This document shows positions 1 through 8,494 of a stretch of 64,000 bases of DNA, piece by piece. The translations under genes were made by a program, and so were the position numbers. Every line of letters starts with the position of its first letter. Positions within the stretch are counted from its first letter, which is position 1. The stretch spans positions 14,268 through 78,267 of the forward strand of contig DAIMXP010000020.1 of assembly GCA_036734945.1 (NCBI GenBank), read 5' to 3'. Origin of the DNA: UBA4733 sp036734945. Lineage in GTDB: Bacteria > Chloroflexota > UBA4733. The notes under the pieces were generated by a model. It searched no databases. It was not told where the DNA came from and was given only the letters and a program-made list of their open reading frames with translations.

Positions 1-1
1 C

Positions 2-1030
2 GGCACCCTGCTGCTGGACGTGCGCCGTCGCCGCTGGTCGGCGGAGATGCTGGCGGCCCTGGACATCCCCCGCGCCTGGCTGCCGGAGGTCGTGGAGTCG
101 CCGGTCATAACCGGCCGGCTGCTCCCGCAGGTCGCCGCCGAGTTGGGCATCCCGGCCGGCACGCCGGTGATCGCTGGCGGCGGGGACCAGGCAGCCGGCG
201 GCGTCGGCAACGGCATCGTCCGGCCCGGTCTGGTGAGCTCGACCATCGGCACGTCGGGCGTCGTGTTCGCCCACAGCGGCGAGATCACCCTGGACCCCGG
301 CGGCCGGGTCCACACCTTCTGCCATGCAGTGCCCGGCGCCTGGCACGTCATGGGAGTGACGCAGGGAGCAGGCCTATCGCTGCGCTGGTGGCGCGAGCAG
401 TTCGCCGCTGCCGAGACGGCTGTCGCGCAACGCCTCCAGACCGACCCCTATGCGCTGCTCACCGCCGAAGCCGCCACCGCCCCCGTCGGCGCCGATGGCC
501 TGCACTGGCTACCCTACCTCATGGGTGAACGCACCCCTCATCTGGATGCCAACGCGCGCGGCGTGCTCTATGGCATCACGGGCCGCCACACGCGAGCGCA
601 TGTACTGCGCGCCGTCCTAGAAGGCGTCGTCTACAGCCTGCGCGACAGCCTCGAAATCCTGCGCGACATGCAGGTGGCTATCGCCGAAGTGCGCGCCTCC
701 GGCGGCGGCGCTCGCAGCGACCTCTGGCGTCAGATCCAGGCCGACGTCTTCGGCACACCCGTCGTCACCGTCCAGTCCCAGGAAGGCCCCGCCTACGGCG
801 CCGCGCTGCTCGCCGCGGTCGGCCACGGCCTCTATCCCACAGTCCCCGCCGCTTGCGATGCCTGGATTCACCTGGACAGTCGCACTGATCCCATCGCCGC
901 CAACGTCGCCACCTACGCCGCGCAATACCCCATTTATCGCGCGCTCTACCCCGCCCTGGCGCCGCTGTTTGAGCACACAGCGGAGGTCGGCTACCCGGCC
1001 TTCAAGGAGGGCGTCTCGCCATTCACTTGA
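2..1030 (+). CDS. xylB: Xylulokinase-type FGGY sugar kinase, C-terminal part
   Basis: The reading frame is open from the left edge, so the start lies outside the window; about 342 residues remain of a family usually near 500. FGGY kinases phosphorylate a pentulose or related sugar with ATP in the cytoplasm. Visible here is the C-terminal actin-like ATPase domain: a glycine-rich GGGDQAAGGVG stretch, then the phosphate-binding STIGTSG segment, and near the end the ASGGGARSDLW motif that binds the adenine. TLLLDVRRRRWS at the cut edge fits the xylulokinase subgroup. Its stop overlaps the stop of the convergent binding-protein gene by 8 bases. The true sugar (xylulose or another) cannot be decided without the N-terminal domain. 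Confidence 0.88.
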   Translation, partial: GTLLLDVRRRRWSAEMLAALDIPRAWLPEVVESPVITGRLLPQVAAELGIPAGTPVIAGGGDQAAGGVGNGIVRPGLVSSTIGTSGVVFAHSGEITLDPGGRVHTFCHAVPGAWHVMGVTQGAGLSLRWWREQFAAAETAVAQRLQTDPYALLTAEAATAPVGADGLHWLPYLMGERTPHLDANARGVLYGITGRHTRAHVLRAVLEGVVYSLRDSLEILRDMQVAIAEVRASGGGARSDLWRQIQADVFGTPVVTVQSQEGPAYGAALLAAVGHGLYPTVPAACDAWIHLDSRTDPIAANVATYAAQYPIYRALYPALAPLFEHTAEVGYPAFKEGVSPFT

Positions 1031-2552
1031 GGAGGCCCGCCTCACTATTCAGTTGGGTGGTCATGACGAACTGCAGTTGCTGGGCGGCCGTTTTCGGGTC
1101 GATCTTGTGCTGATTCACCTGAGCAGCCAGGCCGCGCCATTTCGATCCCAGGTACTCGTCTTCGGGGTCCATGTCGGCGGTCCAGATCTCCTTGGCCTCG
1201 TCCAGCGACGTGGTGAAGAACCGGATGCCCTGCTGCACGTCCGCGGGGAACTTGCTGAGGTCCATGGACTTCTGCCAGGACTTGCTGGGACCGACCCAGC
1301 CGACCTGATCGAAGAGGATGTCGCAGGCCGTTTTCCCTGTCATATATAGCGCCAGTTTGAAACCAGCGTCGGTGAGCTTGCTCCCCTTCACCAGCAGTTG
1401 GGCGTGCCCGGCGGCGCTCTGCATCTTGATCCCCTTCCGGCTCGTCGGCATGGGCGGCCAAGTCCATTGGTACTTGCCGTTCGGATTGATTTTGTGGATC
1501 ACGCCCGGGCCGGAGGGGTAGGTGATGCCCATGGCCTGCTTGCCGATGCCAAAGGCGCCGTAGCTCTTGGTGTAGACCTTCTGAAAGGCAGCCTGCTTGT
1601 CGGGGGCCGAGAGATCGTAGAACTTCTGAATCGTCGTGTAGAAGTCGATGGTCTCGGCACGGTCAATATCGTACTTTAAGGTGTTGACGTCGAAGTAATG
1701 GAAGCCCCACATCTCCGGCCAGAGCCAGGTATCGCCGTCGCTCGTGGCATTTGCTCGGCTGAACAGGGGATCCATGCCCAACTGCAGCAGATTCCCCGCT
1801 GCGTCCTTCTTGGTGAGCTTCTGGTGCCAGAGATAGACGTCGTCCCACGTCTGCGGCGGCTGGTTCGGGTCCAGGCCCACCGCCTGCACCAGATCGACGT
1901 TGTAGCCGAACGCCCCGCGACCGGCCGTGTCCACCGCCGGCACCCCGTAGTACTTGCCCTGCCAGTGGAAGGCATTCCAGTTGGCCGCCCGAATGTCGCC
2001 GTCGGTGGTCGAGATCTTCTCCGCCTTGAGCATGTCGTCGACCGGCAGCACCGCACCCCGCTCGATGAAGTTGTAATAGCCGATATCCGACACAACATCC
2101 GGACCGGTGCCCGCAACGACAGCGGCGATGAGCTTGGTGTTGTCCGGGTAGAACAGCACCGGCTCTACCTTGATCGTCGGATTGTCCTTCATGAAGGCAT
2201 TGGCCACATCGCGCATGTAGGTACCGGGCCAGCCGGGCCACCAATTGAGCGTACCTGGCACCACCTTGATGGACTCTGGAGCGACGCTGCTCGTCGCGGT
2301 GGTGGCCGCCGACGCGCTCGCCGTGGCCACCGACGCATTCGCCATAGCTGTCGTGGTGGCGCTCGAAACGTTCGCGGCGGTCGTCGTGCCGCTTGCCACG
2401 ACGGCGGAACTGCTCGCCGCGACGCTGGAACTCGCGGATGCCGGCGGAGCCTGAACCGACGAGGCGCCGCAGCCGGCGGCAACGAGGCCCGCCCCGGCGA
2501 TGACCGCCAAACGCCCGAGCAGTTCGCGTCGGCTCAGGGTACCCTTTGCCAT
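1023..2552 (-). CDS. Extracellular sugar-binding lipoprotein (ABC family 1)
   Basis: A 509-residue solute-binding protein. The N-terminus has a twin-arginine-like SRRELLG motif (residues 7-13), a hydrophobic stretch and a lipobox ending AAGC (Cys28), so export as a lipoprotein is expected. Residues 31-90 form an Ala/Ser/Thr/Val-rich linker, followed by a mature domain with the WPGWPGTY and AFMKDNPTIKV segments of family-1 sugar binders. AAGGAG lies 8 bases before the ATG. No permease or ATPase gene adjoins it; the only neighbour with a linked role is the convergent sugar kinase, which suggests a pentose or derived oligosaccharide ligand. The ligand itself is not readable from sequence. Confidence 0.9.
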   Translation of the reverse strand: MAKGTLSRRELLGRLAVIAGAGLVAAGCGASSVQAPPASASSSVAASSSAVVASGTTTAANVSSATTTAMANASVATASASAATTATSSVAPESIKVVPGTLNWWPGWPGTYMRDVANAFMKDNPTIKVEPVLFYPDNTKLIAAVVAGTGPDVVSDIGYYNFIERGAVLPVDDMLKAEKISTTDGDIRAANWNAFHWQGKYYGVPAVDTAGRGAFGYNVDLVQAVGLDPNQPPQTWDDVYLWHQKLTKKDAAGNLLQLGMDPLFSRANATSDGDTWLWPEMWGFHYFDVNTLKYDIDRAETIDFYTTIQKFYDLSAPDKQAAFQKVYTKSYGAFGIGKQAMGITYPSGPGVIHKINPNGKYQWTWPPMPTSRKGIKMQSAAGHAQLLVKGSKLTDAGFKLALYMTGKTACDILFDQVGWVGPSKSWQKSMDLSKFPADVQQGIRFFTTSLDEAKEIWTADMDPEDEYLGSKWRGLAAQVNQHKIDPKTAAQQLQFVMTTQLNSEAGLLK

Positions 2553-2615
2553 GGGCCCATCTCCTTATCTCAACGGCGCCAATGCCCGACCAACTGGCGC
2601 GCCGTCTCGCTCCGT

Positions 2616-2643
2616 ATTCTACTGCCCCAACGCCGGTTGTCAA
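2616..2643 (-). promoter_or_regulatory. Sigma-70 promoter of the sugar-binding lipoprotein
   Basis: On the minus strand TTGACA (2638-2643), a 16-base spacer and TAGAAT (2616-2621) lie about 60 bases before the lipoprotein start. The -35 hexamer is a perfect consensus match. The GGCTTGACAACCGGC block around it recurs with near identity upstream of the binding-protein gene at 20354-21895. The remaining upstream DNA to 2851 shows no gene. Confidence 0.7.
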
Positions 2644-2851
2644 GCCGCCGCACTACTCGGGGCGCACCGTGTAAGGCGGGTGCGGAGGGAGGGTGCCTGC
2701 CCACGCGCCTCGCCGCGCTTCGCCGCGGTTGGTGGCATCGGCTACCTCGCTTACCCGCTGGCGAACTTCCCCGCTTCCGTGCCCCCGCTGGTACCATGCA
2801 GCAGAGGCAGGTAGCGTTTGCCCGCTGCGGCGGGCTTGGTGAGAACTGAGC

Positions 2852-4324
2852 ATGTTTGAGAGCCTTTCCGAGCGCCTGCAGGGGACCTTCGAGTCCATGC
2901 GGGGCAAGTCGCGCCTGACGTCGGAGGACGTGGATGCCGCGCTGGCCGAGGTGCGTAGCGCGCTGATTGCCGCCGACGTCAACTTCCGCGTCGTGCGCGA
3001 CTTCACTGGCAAACTGCGGGAGAGCGCGCTGGCGCTGGAAGTCGGCTCCGGGCTGACACCGGCCCAGAAGGTGGTCCAACTCGTCCACGACCAACTTGTG
3101 GAGCTGCTCGGCTCCACGTCCTCCCAACTGGAACTGAAGGGGCCGGGGCCGCACGTCATCATGATGGTCGGCCTGCAAGGGGCCGGCAAGACGACCAGCG
3201 CCGGCAAGCTGGGCCTTCTGCTGCGTCGCCAGCATCGCAAACCGTTGCTGGTCGCCGCCGATATTTATCGTCCCGCCGCCATCGAGCAGTTGCAGACGCT
3301 GGGCGGCCAACTGAGCATCCCGGTGTTCAGCGAAGGCGTTAACGTCCGGCCGGAAGATATCTGCGTCCACGCCCTGGAGCGCGCCCGGCGCGACGGCAAC
3401 GATGTGGTCATCCTGGACACCGCCGGTCGCCTGCAGATCGACGAAGAGCGCATGCAGGAAGTGCAGCGCATCCACCAGCTCGTCCACCCCAACGAGACGT
3501 TGCTGGTGGTCGACGCCATGACCGGGCAGGAAGCGGTCAAAGTCGCTCAGGAGTTCCACAAGCGCGTGGCGGTGACCGGACTGATCTTCACCCGCATGGA
3601 TTCCGACGCCCGCGGCGGCGCCGCCCTCTCCATCCACGCAGTCACCGGCATCCCCGTCAAGTTCCTGGGCACCAGCGAACGCCCCGATGGCCTGGAACCC
3701 TTCTTTCCCGACCGCCTGGCCTCACGCATCCTCGGCATGGGCGATGTGCTCACGCTGATCGAGCGCACCCAGGAGGCCTTCACCGAAGAGCAGGCCAAAG
3801 AGATGGAGCAGAAGCTGCGCACCGCCAGCTTCAACTTCGAAGACTTCTATAACCAGTTGCAGACCATGAAGAAGATGGGGCCGCTCTCCCAGTTGCTCGG
3901 CATGATCCCCGGCCTCGGCAGCCTTGTGAAGAACGAAGAACTGACGGCCGCGCTGGACGGCAAGGAGATGACGCACATGGAGGCGATCATCACCTCAATG
4001 ACGCTGCTGGAACGCCGCCATCCCGAGGTGATCGACGGCAGCCGCCGCCGCCGCATCGCCCGTGGTAGCGGCACCACGCCCCAGGAGATCAACCAGCTCG
4101 TCAACCAGTTCGAGCAGATGCGCAAGATGATGAAGCAGGTGTCGACCGGCAAGATGCCGCGCGGCATGATGAACGGCATGGCCGGGATGCCCGGCATGGA
4201 AGGCATGACTGGTGGCATGGCCCTGCCGCAAGGGCCGGCCCGCCGCACCGGCGCCAAGCAACAGCGGGAGCGCGACAAGCAACGGGCCCATGCCCAGGCC
4301 CGGGCCAAGAACAAGAAGCGCTGA
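2852..4324 (+). CDS. ffh: Signal recognition particle GTPase Ffh
   Basis: A 490-residue Ffh (SRP54), which binds signal sequences of nascent membrane proteins together with SRP RNA and docks at FtsY. The N domain runs to about residue 90; the G domain has the P-loop GLQGAGKTT (107-115), DTAGR (G3-type) and TRMDSDARGGAALS. The C-terminal M domain is methionine-rich (MRKMMKQ, MPRGMMNGMAGMPGMEGM), ending in a basic tail. The length is normal for the family. The SRP RNA gene is not in the window. The stop overlaps or abuts the following MazG-like frame, which suggests cotranscription. Confidence 0.97.
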   Translation: MFESLSERLQGTFESMRGKSRLTSEDVDAALAEVRSALIAADVNFRVVRDFTGKLRESALALEVGSGLTPAQKVVQLVHDQLVELLGSTSSQLELKGPGPHVIMMVGLQGAGKTTSAGKLGLLLRRQHRKPLLVAADIYRPAAIEQLQTLGGQLSIPVFSEGVNVRPEDICVHALERARRDGNDVVILDTAGRLQIDEERMQEVQRIHQLVHPNETLLVVDAMTGQEAVKVAQEFHKRVAVTGLIFTRMDSDARGGAALSIHAVTGIPVKFLGTSERPDGLEPFFPDRLASRILGMGDVLTLIERTQEAFTEEQAKEMEQKLRTASFNFEDFYNQLQTMKKMGPLSQLLGMIPGLGSLVKNEELTAALDGKEMTHMEAIITSMTLLERRHPEVIDGSRRRRIARGSGTTPQEINQLVNQFEQMRKMMKQVSTGKMPRGMMNGMAGMPGMEGMTGGMALPQGPARRTGAKQQRERDKQRAHAQARAKNKKR

Positions 4325-4682
4325 GGCAACGGCCATTCCCGAGAACGACAGCACCCCGGCTCGCCTCCCCGGCGTCGCTGACCTGCAACAGCGGGTGCAA
4401 CAGTGGTGCGATGCCGAGTGGGGCGGCGAATACTGGCCGCCCCTCGGCAACCTGGCCCGGCTGATGGAAGAGGTCGGCGAAGTCGCCCGCCTCATCAACG
4501 ACCGCTACGGCTACAAGCCCAAGAAGCCCGACGAGCCAGCCCAGGAGCTCGCGCTAGAGTTGGGCGACGTCCTCTTCGCGCTGATCGCGCTGGCGAACGC
4601 CACCGGCATCGACCTCGACGCCGGCTTCGACGCGGTGCTGGAGAAGTACCGGCAGCGGGATACGGGACGCTACCGGACCTAA
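4290..4682 (+). CDS. MazG-like nucleotide pyrophosphohydrolase
   Basis: The core has the all-alpha NTP-PPase signature: LMEEVGEVARLI (ExxE) followed by LELGDVLFALIALAN (ExxD), then a C-terminal KYRQRD helix. Such enzymes hydrolyse (d)NTPs to the monophosphate and PPi, clearing aberrant nucleotides. The start is uncertain: the ATG at 4290 lies inside ffh, and homology begins only near position 4380 (LQQRVQQWCDAEW), so a non-ATG start just after the ffh stop is possible. Close coupling to ffh implies a shared transcript. MazG-like is safe; the exact substrate is not. Confidence 0.8.
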   Translation: MPRPGPRTRSAEATAIPENDSTPARLPGVADLQQRVQQWCDAEWGGEYWPPLGNLARLMEEVGEVARLINDRYGYKPKKPDEPAQELALELGDVLFALIALANATGIDLDAGFDAVLEKYRQRDTGRYRT

Positions 4683-4722
4683 TCGTGGGGAGCGGCAGAG
4701 ACACATCGCCGCGCTCGGTCCG

Positions 4723-4728
4723 TATACT
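4723..4728 (+). promoter_or_regulatory. Candidate -10 element before the AI-2E-type permease
   Basis: TATACT lies 38 bases before the GTG start at 4767. I see no good -35 hexamer at normal spacing, so this is a tentative promoter. A GGAGG ribosome site sits about 10 bases before the GTG. Confidence 0.4.
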
Positions 4729-4766
4729 GTGCGTCACGATTGAGCAACGGGTGGAGGCGCGAGTAG

Positions 4767-5921
4767 GTGCAAAACCGTCCGGCTACACGTTCCGGCATTG
4801 ATTGGGCACGTACGCGCGACGTCCTGATCAGCGTGATTGCCCTTGGCGTCATCCTGTCCGCTGCCGGGCAGGTGTTGCGCCACGTCCTGCAAACGGTGCT
4901 GATCTTCATCGTGGCGTCGTTCGTCGCCTTCGCCCTGGTGCCAATCGTCAACGGTCTCACTAACAGGGGCGTCCCCCGCTTGCTAGCAATCACCATCGTC
5001 TACCTGAGCCTCCTGGTCATTATCGTCTTCGGCGGCTACTGGATCGGTGGGCAACTGGTGACGCAGATCACCGTGCTGGTGACCCAGTTGCCGCAGTCGG
5101 CGACGGCAGTCGAAGGCTTTGTCGGCCAGGTGCAGACGCAACTCTCGGCCCATGGCATCACCATCAACCTGCAGGATCAGATCAGCGGGGCAGTGGCCGG
5201 GCTACAGACGCAGCTTACCAACGTGCTCAGCCAGAGCCTGAAAATTGTGAGCGGCCTGACCACGGCGATCATCAGCATTGTGCTCGTGATTTTCTTCAGC
5301 ATCTACCTGGTCGCCGACGCGCAGCTCATCAGCCAGAACGCGCCGCGCCTGGTACCGCGGCGCTACCAGCGCATCATCCGCTTTATCCAGGTCACGATGA
5401 CGGAGAAGGTGGGCGGCTTCATTCGCGGACAGGTGATCATGGCCATCATCATCGCCGTCAGTACCGGCGTCGTAGCGACCATCCTGCACGTGCGGTATTC
5501 ACTGATCCTGGGCGTGCTGGCGTTCTTCTTCGAGTTGATCCCGACGATTGGCCCCATCCTGATCGGCCTCTCGCTGGCGCTGGTGGCCGTGTTCCAGGGC
5601 GTCGTGGTGCTGGTCGAGGTGCTGGTGTTCTATGTGGTCTTGAATACCATCGAGAGCAACGTGCTGGGACCGCGCATCGTCGGCCAGGCGGTGGGCTTAC
5701 CGGCGTTCGTCTCCCTGGTCGCCATCGTGGCCGGCGCCGAAGCGGGCGGCATCCTGGGCGCCCTCTTCGCCGTGCCGGCCACCGCCCTGGTCGTGACCCT
5801 GGCCGGGGCCGCCATTGAAGAATGGAAGGAACAGTCGGCGGCCATCCCCGAAGCGTTGCCGCCAGAGGTCGTGGCCGCAGCGCCAACGGTCCCCTCACCA
5901 GATGCCGCTCCGCAGCCCTGA
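4767..5921 (+). CDS. AI-2E family (PerM/YdiK-type) membrane permease
   Basis: A 384-residue integral membrane protein with the GTG start preceded by GTGGAGG. It has a first hydrophobic pair (VLISVIALGVILSAAG and TVLIFIVASFVAFALV), a soluble central loop rich in Gln/Thr (about residues 100-150), then clustered helices including IIAVSTGVVATILHV and LGVLAFFFELIPTIGPILIG. The FELIPTIGPI segment and the later P/G-rich helices are typical of the AI-2E transporter superfamily. Members include exporters of autoinducer-2 and Na+/H+ antiporters; function here is unknown. The C-terminal tail is short and acidic/proline-rich. Confidence 0.88.
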   Translation: MQNRPATRSGIDWARTRDVLISVIALGVILSAAGQVLRHVLQTVLIFIVASFVAFALVPIVNGLTNRGVPRLLAITIVYLSLLVIIVFGGYWIGGQLVTQITVLVTQLPQSATAVEGFVGQVQTQLSAHGITINLQDQISGAVAGLQTQLTNVLSQSLKIVSGLTTAIISIVLVIFFSIYLVADAQLISQNAPRLVPRRYQRIIRFIQVTMTEKVGGFIRGQVIMAIIIAVSTGVVATILHVRYSLILGVLAFFFELIPTIGPILIGLSLALVAVFQGVVVLVEVLVFYVVLNTIESNVLGPRIVGQAVGLPAFVSLVAIVAGAEAGGILGALFAVPATALVVTLAGAAIEEWKEQSAAIPEALPPEVVAAAPTVPSPDAAPQP

Positions 5922-5930
5922 GCGCTGCGC

Positions 5931-5936
5931 TATACT
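5931..5936 (+). promoter_or_regulatory. -10 element for a probably leaderless transcript
   Basis: TATACT ends 8 bases before the ATG at 5945, with no Shine-Dalgarno between them. Transcription would begin at or 1-2 bases before the start codon, the arrangement of leaderless mRNAs. The -35 region is poor. Confidence 0.45.
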
Positions 5937-5944
5937 CACTCCCC

Positions 5945-7234
5945 ATGCAAACGCCACTCGCCATCGTCCTTGCCGGGGGCGCCAACTCGCGCTTCTGGCC
6001 ACTGCACGAAAAGTCGCTGCTGCCCCTGCTGGGGCAGTCGCTCTTGCAGCGCCACATGGCTGTGCTGGCGGCGGCGGGCATCACCGAAGGTGTGATCGTC
6101 GGTAGCCCCGCTAACGCCGCGCAACTGGCGGCAGAAGCGGCCAATCTGCCGACACCGGCGATGCAGGTGGTGGTGCAGGCGGAGCCGCTTGGCCAGGGCG
6201 ACGCCATCCTCACCGCCTTGCGCGGGGCGCCGGGCCGCGCGGACCGGCCACTGCTCATCACCCAAGTCCATGATCTCCTGTCCGACGACCTGCTCACGCG
6301 CATCGTGGCCGCCTACCAGGCGGACCCGCAGCGATCCTACCTGGCGGCCTACCGCGCCAGGGACTACTTCCCCGGCGGCTATTTCCAGATGGCTGGGGAA
6401 CGTGCCATCGGCATGGTGGAGAAGCCGGGGGCCGGCAATGCGCCAAGCGACCTCGTGAGCATCGTCATCCGGCTGCACCGCGACGCCGCCGGCCTGGCGC
6501 GGGAGCTGGACACGGCCTATGCGTCCGGCGGGCCGGACGACCACTACGAGCGGGCGATCAGCGCGCAGATGCGCCAGCACGAGCACGCCCTGGTGGTACA
6601 CGACGGCGCCTGGGCAGCGATCAAGTACCCCTGGCACGTCCTGGACGCTGTCGATCTCTTGCTGGCCGGCATCTCCGCGCCGCAGGTCGCGCCCGATGCC
6701 GCCATCGACGCCAAAGCCACCGTGAGCGGTGCGGTCATCATCGCGCCCGGCGCGCGGCTCTTTGCCGGGGCGACGGTGGTGGGACCAGCCTACATCGGGC
6801 GCAACACCATCATCGGCAACAACGCTTTGGTCCGCCAATCCTGCATCGAGGCGCACTGCGTGGTCGGCTTCGGCAGTGAAGTGGCCCGCAGTTACGTCGG
6901 GCCGGGCTGTTGGTTCCATACCAATTACATAGGCGATTCGGTCATTGGCCCGGAGTGTACTTTCGGCGCCGGCATGGTCACGGCCAACGTGCGGCACGAC
7001 CACCGCACGATCCAATCCGTGGTGCGCGGCGAGCGCCTCGACAGTAGTCGGGAGAAGCTCGGCCTGATCTGCGGCGCGCACACTGCCTTCGGCGTGCAGG
7101 CCGCCTCGATGCCCGGCGTCAAAGTCGGCGAAGGCAGCCGGATTGGCCCCGGCATCATCCTCTACCGCGACGTGCCGGAGCGGAGGCAATTGCTCTTGCG
7201 CCAGGACGTAGTAGAGCGGGAAATCGCTACCTGA
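5945..7234 (+). CDS. Sugar-phosphate nucleotidyltransferase with beta-helix tail
   Basis: About 429 residues. The N-terminal Rossmann-like nucleotidyltransferase carries the LAGGANSRFWPLHEKSLLPLLG signature (glycine-rich loop plus the catalytic Lys), then IVIRLHRD and an active-site loop WAAIKYPWHVLDAVD. The C-terminal third is a left-handed beta-helix made of hexapeptide repeats (ATVSGAVIIAPGARLFAGAT, YIGRNTIIGNNA). It should form NDP-sugars from a sugar-1-phosphate for cell-envelope polymers. The ATG at 5945 is preferred because homology begins exactly there; a longer frame to 5822 runs inside the upstream gene. Convergent with the next gene, the stops overlapping by 8 bases. Confidence 0.85.
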   Translation: MQTPLAIVLAGGANSRFWPLHEKSLLPLLGQSLLQRHMAVLAAAGITEGVIVGSPANAAQLAAEAANLPTPAMQVVVQAEPLGQGDAILTALRGAPGRADRPLLITQVHDLLSDDLLTRIVAAYQADPQRSYLAAYRARDYFPGGYFQMAGERAIGMVEKPGAGNAPSDLVSIVIRLHRDAAGLARELDTAYASGGPDDHYERAISAQMRQHEHALVVHDGAWAAIKYPWHVLDAVDLLLAGISAPQVAPDAAIDAKATVSGAVIIAPGARLFAGATVVGPAYIGRNTIIGNNALVRQSCIEAHCVVGFGSEVARSYVGPGCWFHTNYIGDSVIGPECTFGAGMVTANVRHDHRTIQSVVRGERLDSSREKLGLICGAHTAFGVQAASMPGVKVGEGSRIGPGIILYRDVPERRQLLLRQDVVEREIAT

Positions 7235-8243
7235 CCTCCTCCTTCACCAGCAGTGTCGCGCCGTCCGCCCCGCGGCAGGCGCGGATCAGGCCGCCAAAAG
7301 AGGGATGGACCTGGAAGCGGTGGGCGGCAAAGTAGAGGACAACCCAGCCGAGGGTGACGCCCATAAGCAGGTTCACCACGCGGAAGAGCAGTGTCGCCGC
7401 CGCCGCCGGTCCGGCCGCCAGCCCCATCTTCGTCAGCACCAGCGTGCTGATGTCCTCGTTGGCCCCCACGCCGCCCGGTAAGGCGGAGATCGTCCCCACG
7501 GCGCTGCCCAGGGCATAGATGGCCAGGGCGTCGGGCCAGGTGAGTTGCGTCGCGCCGACGGCAAAGAGCGCAATGTAGAAGCCGGTGCCGGCGGCGGCTA
7601 TGGCCAACATGTCGAACAGCGAGCCCCAGATCGCCGCCTTGCTGCTGGCGACCAGCACAAATTGCCGTTGGACCTCGGCAAACTTCGGCACATGGTTGTG
7701 CAGCACCGGCACGCGCGCCGCCAGACCGAGTCCGAAACGGCTGATATCGCCGTGCAAGAAGGCCGCCGCCGTGCCGCCGGAAAAGATGAGGGCGAGGAAC
7801 AGCAGCAGTCCGGCGTAGTGGTAGGCGGACAACCCTGGCAGGGCCGCCGGCAGCACCAGCACGCCGAACACCAGCTCCTGGACGAGGATGGTGGCAGCGG
7901 ACTGGCGGATGAGAGTGCCATGTTGACTCCGCTGCAAGACCGGCAGCAGGAATTGCCCCCCAGGAATAAGCATGACGGATTGCGAGGCCGTGAAGAGCAG
8001 GATCGAATCGAGCAAGGAGTTGGGGGCGTCGATGGCCGAGAGCAGGAGGTGCCAGCGGATGGAGCGCATCAACAAGCCGATCAGGCCGCAACCAAGGATC
8101 GGCAGGATGAGCCAGAGGTTGGCTTGCCGGAGGGCCTGCGCCAGGTTGGCCGGGTTCACTGCCTGGACCAGCAAGCCCAGCAGGGCCAGTGTCGCCAGCC
8201 AGGGAAGCCAGGCGCCGAAGTGTCGCCAGAGGGTACGAAGCAT
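7227..8243 (-). CDS. Flippase-like membrane protein (LPG synthase TM / UPF0104 family)
   Basis: About 338 residues with eight or so hydrophobic helices. The diagnostic part is SALPGGVGANEDISTLVLTKMG, which matches the PGGxGxxE segment of lysylphosphatidylglycerol synthase transmembrane domains, and an early RSIRWHLLLSA motif. No soluble aminoacyl-transferase domain follows, so this is the stand-alone version, thought to move lipid-linked substrates. The ATG at 8243 is chosen over upstream in-frame codons because AGGAGGGG precedes it and homology begins there. A convergent NDP-sugar synthase may point to a role in envelope glycan or lipid assembly. Confidence 0.82.
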   Translation of the reverse strand: MLRTLWRHFGAWLPWLATLALLGLLVQAVNPANLAQALRQANLWLILPILGCGLIGLLMRSIRWHLLLSAIDAPNSLLDSILLFTASQSVMLIPGGQFLLPVLQRSQHGTLIRQSAATILVQELVFGVLVLPAALPGLSAYHYAGLLLFLALIFSGGTAAAFLHGDISRFGLGLAARVPVLHNHVPKFAEVQRQFVLVASSKAAIWGSLFDMLAIAAAGTGFYIALFAVGATQLTWPDALAIYALGSAVGTISALPGGVGANEDISTLVLTKMGLAAGPAAAATLLFRVVNLLMGVTLGWVVLYFAAHRFQVHPSFGGLIRACRGADGATLLVKEEVR

Positions 8244-8333
8244 ACTGAACGTTTTCCCCCTCCTGTTGCGGTAATTCCAGTGTACCGTTCTGGCCATGGC
8301 AATCACCTGAACGGTTGGGGCTTGCACAATGGG

Positions 8334-8370
8334 AGGACCTCACCCGCTCGCTTGGGCCGGGTGAGGTCCT
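8334..8370. repeat. Perfect 12-bp inverted repeat between divergent genes
   Basis: AGGACCTCACCC (8334-8345) and GGGTGAGGTCCT (8359-8370) are separated by 13 bases. No T-run follows on either strand, so it is not a clear terminator. It lies in the divergent intergenic region between the flippase-like gene and nrdJ, just before the NrdR boxes. Confidence 0.75.
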
Positions 8371-8393
8371 GTGCCTGTCAGGGAAGCCGTGCG

Positions 8394-8440
8394 ACACAAT
8401 ATCTGGTATGAATCTCTCGTGCCGACACAAGATATAGTGC
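8394..8440 (+). promoter_or_regulatory. Two tandem NrdR boxes upstream of nrdJ
   Basis: ACACAATATCTGGTAT (8394-8409) and ACACAAGATATAGTGC (8425-8440) both fit the NrdR consensus acaCwATATaTwGtgt with two or three deviations. Their starts are 31 bases apart, an integral number of helical turns, as is usual for functional pairs. NrdR is the ATP/dATP-sensing zinc-ribbon repressor of ribonucleotide reductase genes. The second box overlaps the sequence TATAGT, a possible -10. The nrdR gene itself is not in the window. Confidence 0.8.
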
Positions 8441-8494
8441 GGTGGCCGGTATTTTAGGCGCCGAGCCTGAACGCAGCGCGAAGGGGCAAGTAGC

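Noticed and set aside
617..1045. Long antisense frame opposite the sugar kinase
   Set aside because: High GC content gives long frames on every strand here; no ribosome site and no family resemblance. Many similar shadows (for example opposite ffh, the nucleotidyltransferase and the giant ATPase) were left out for the same reason.
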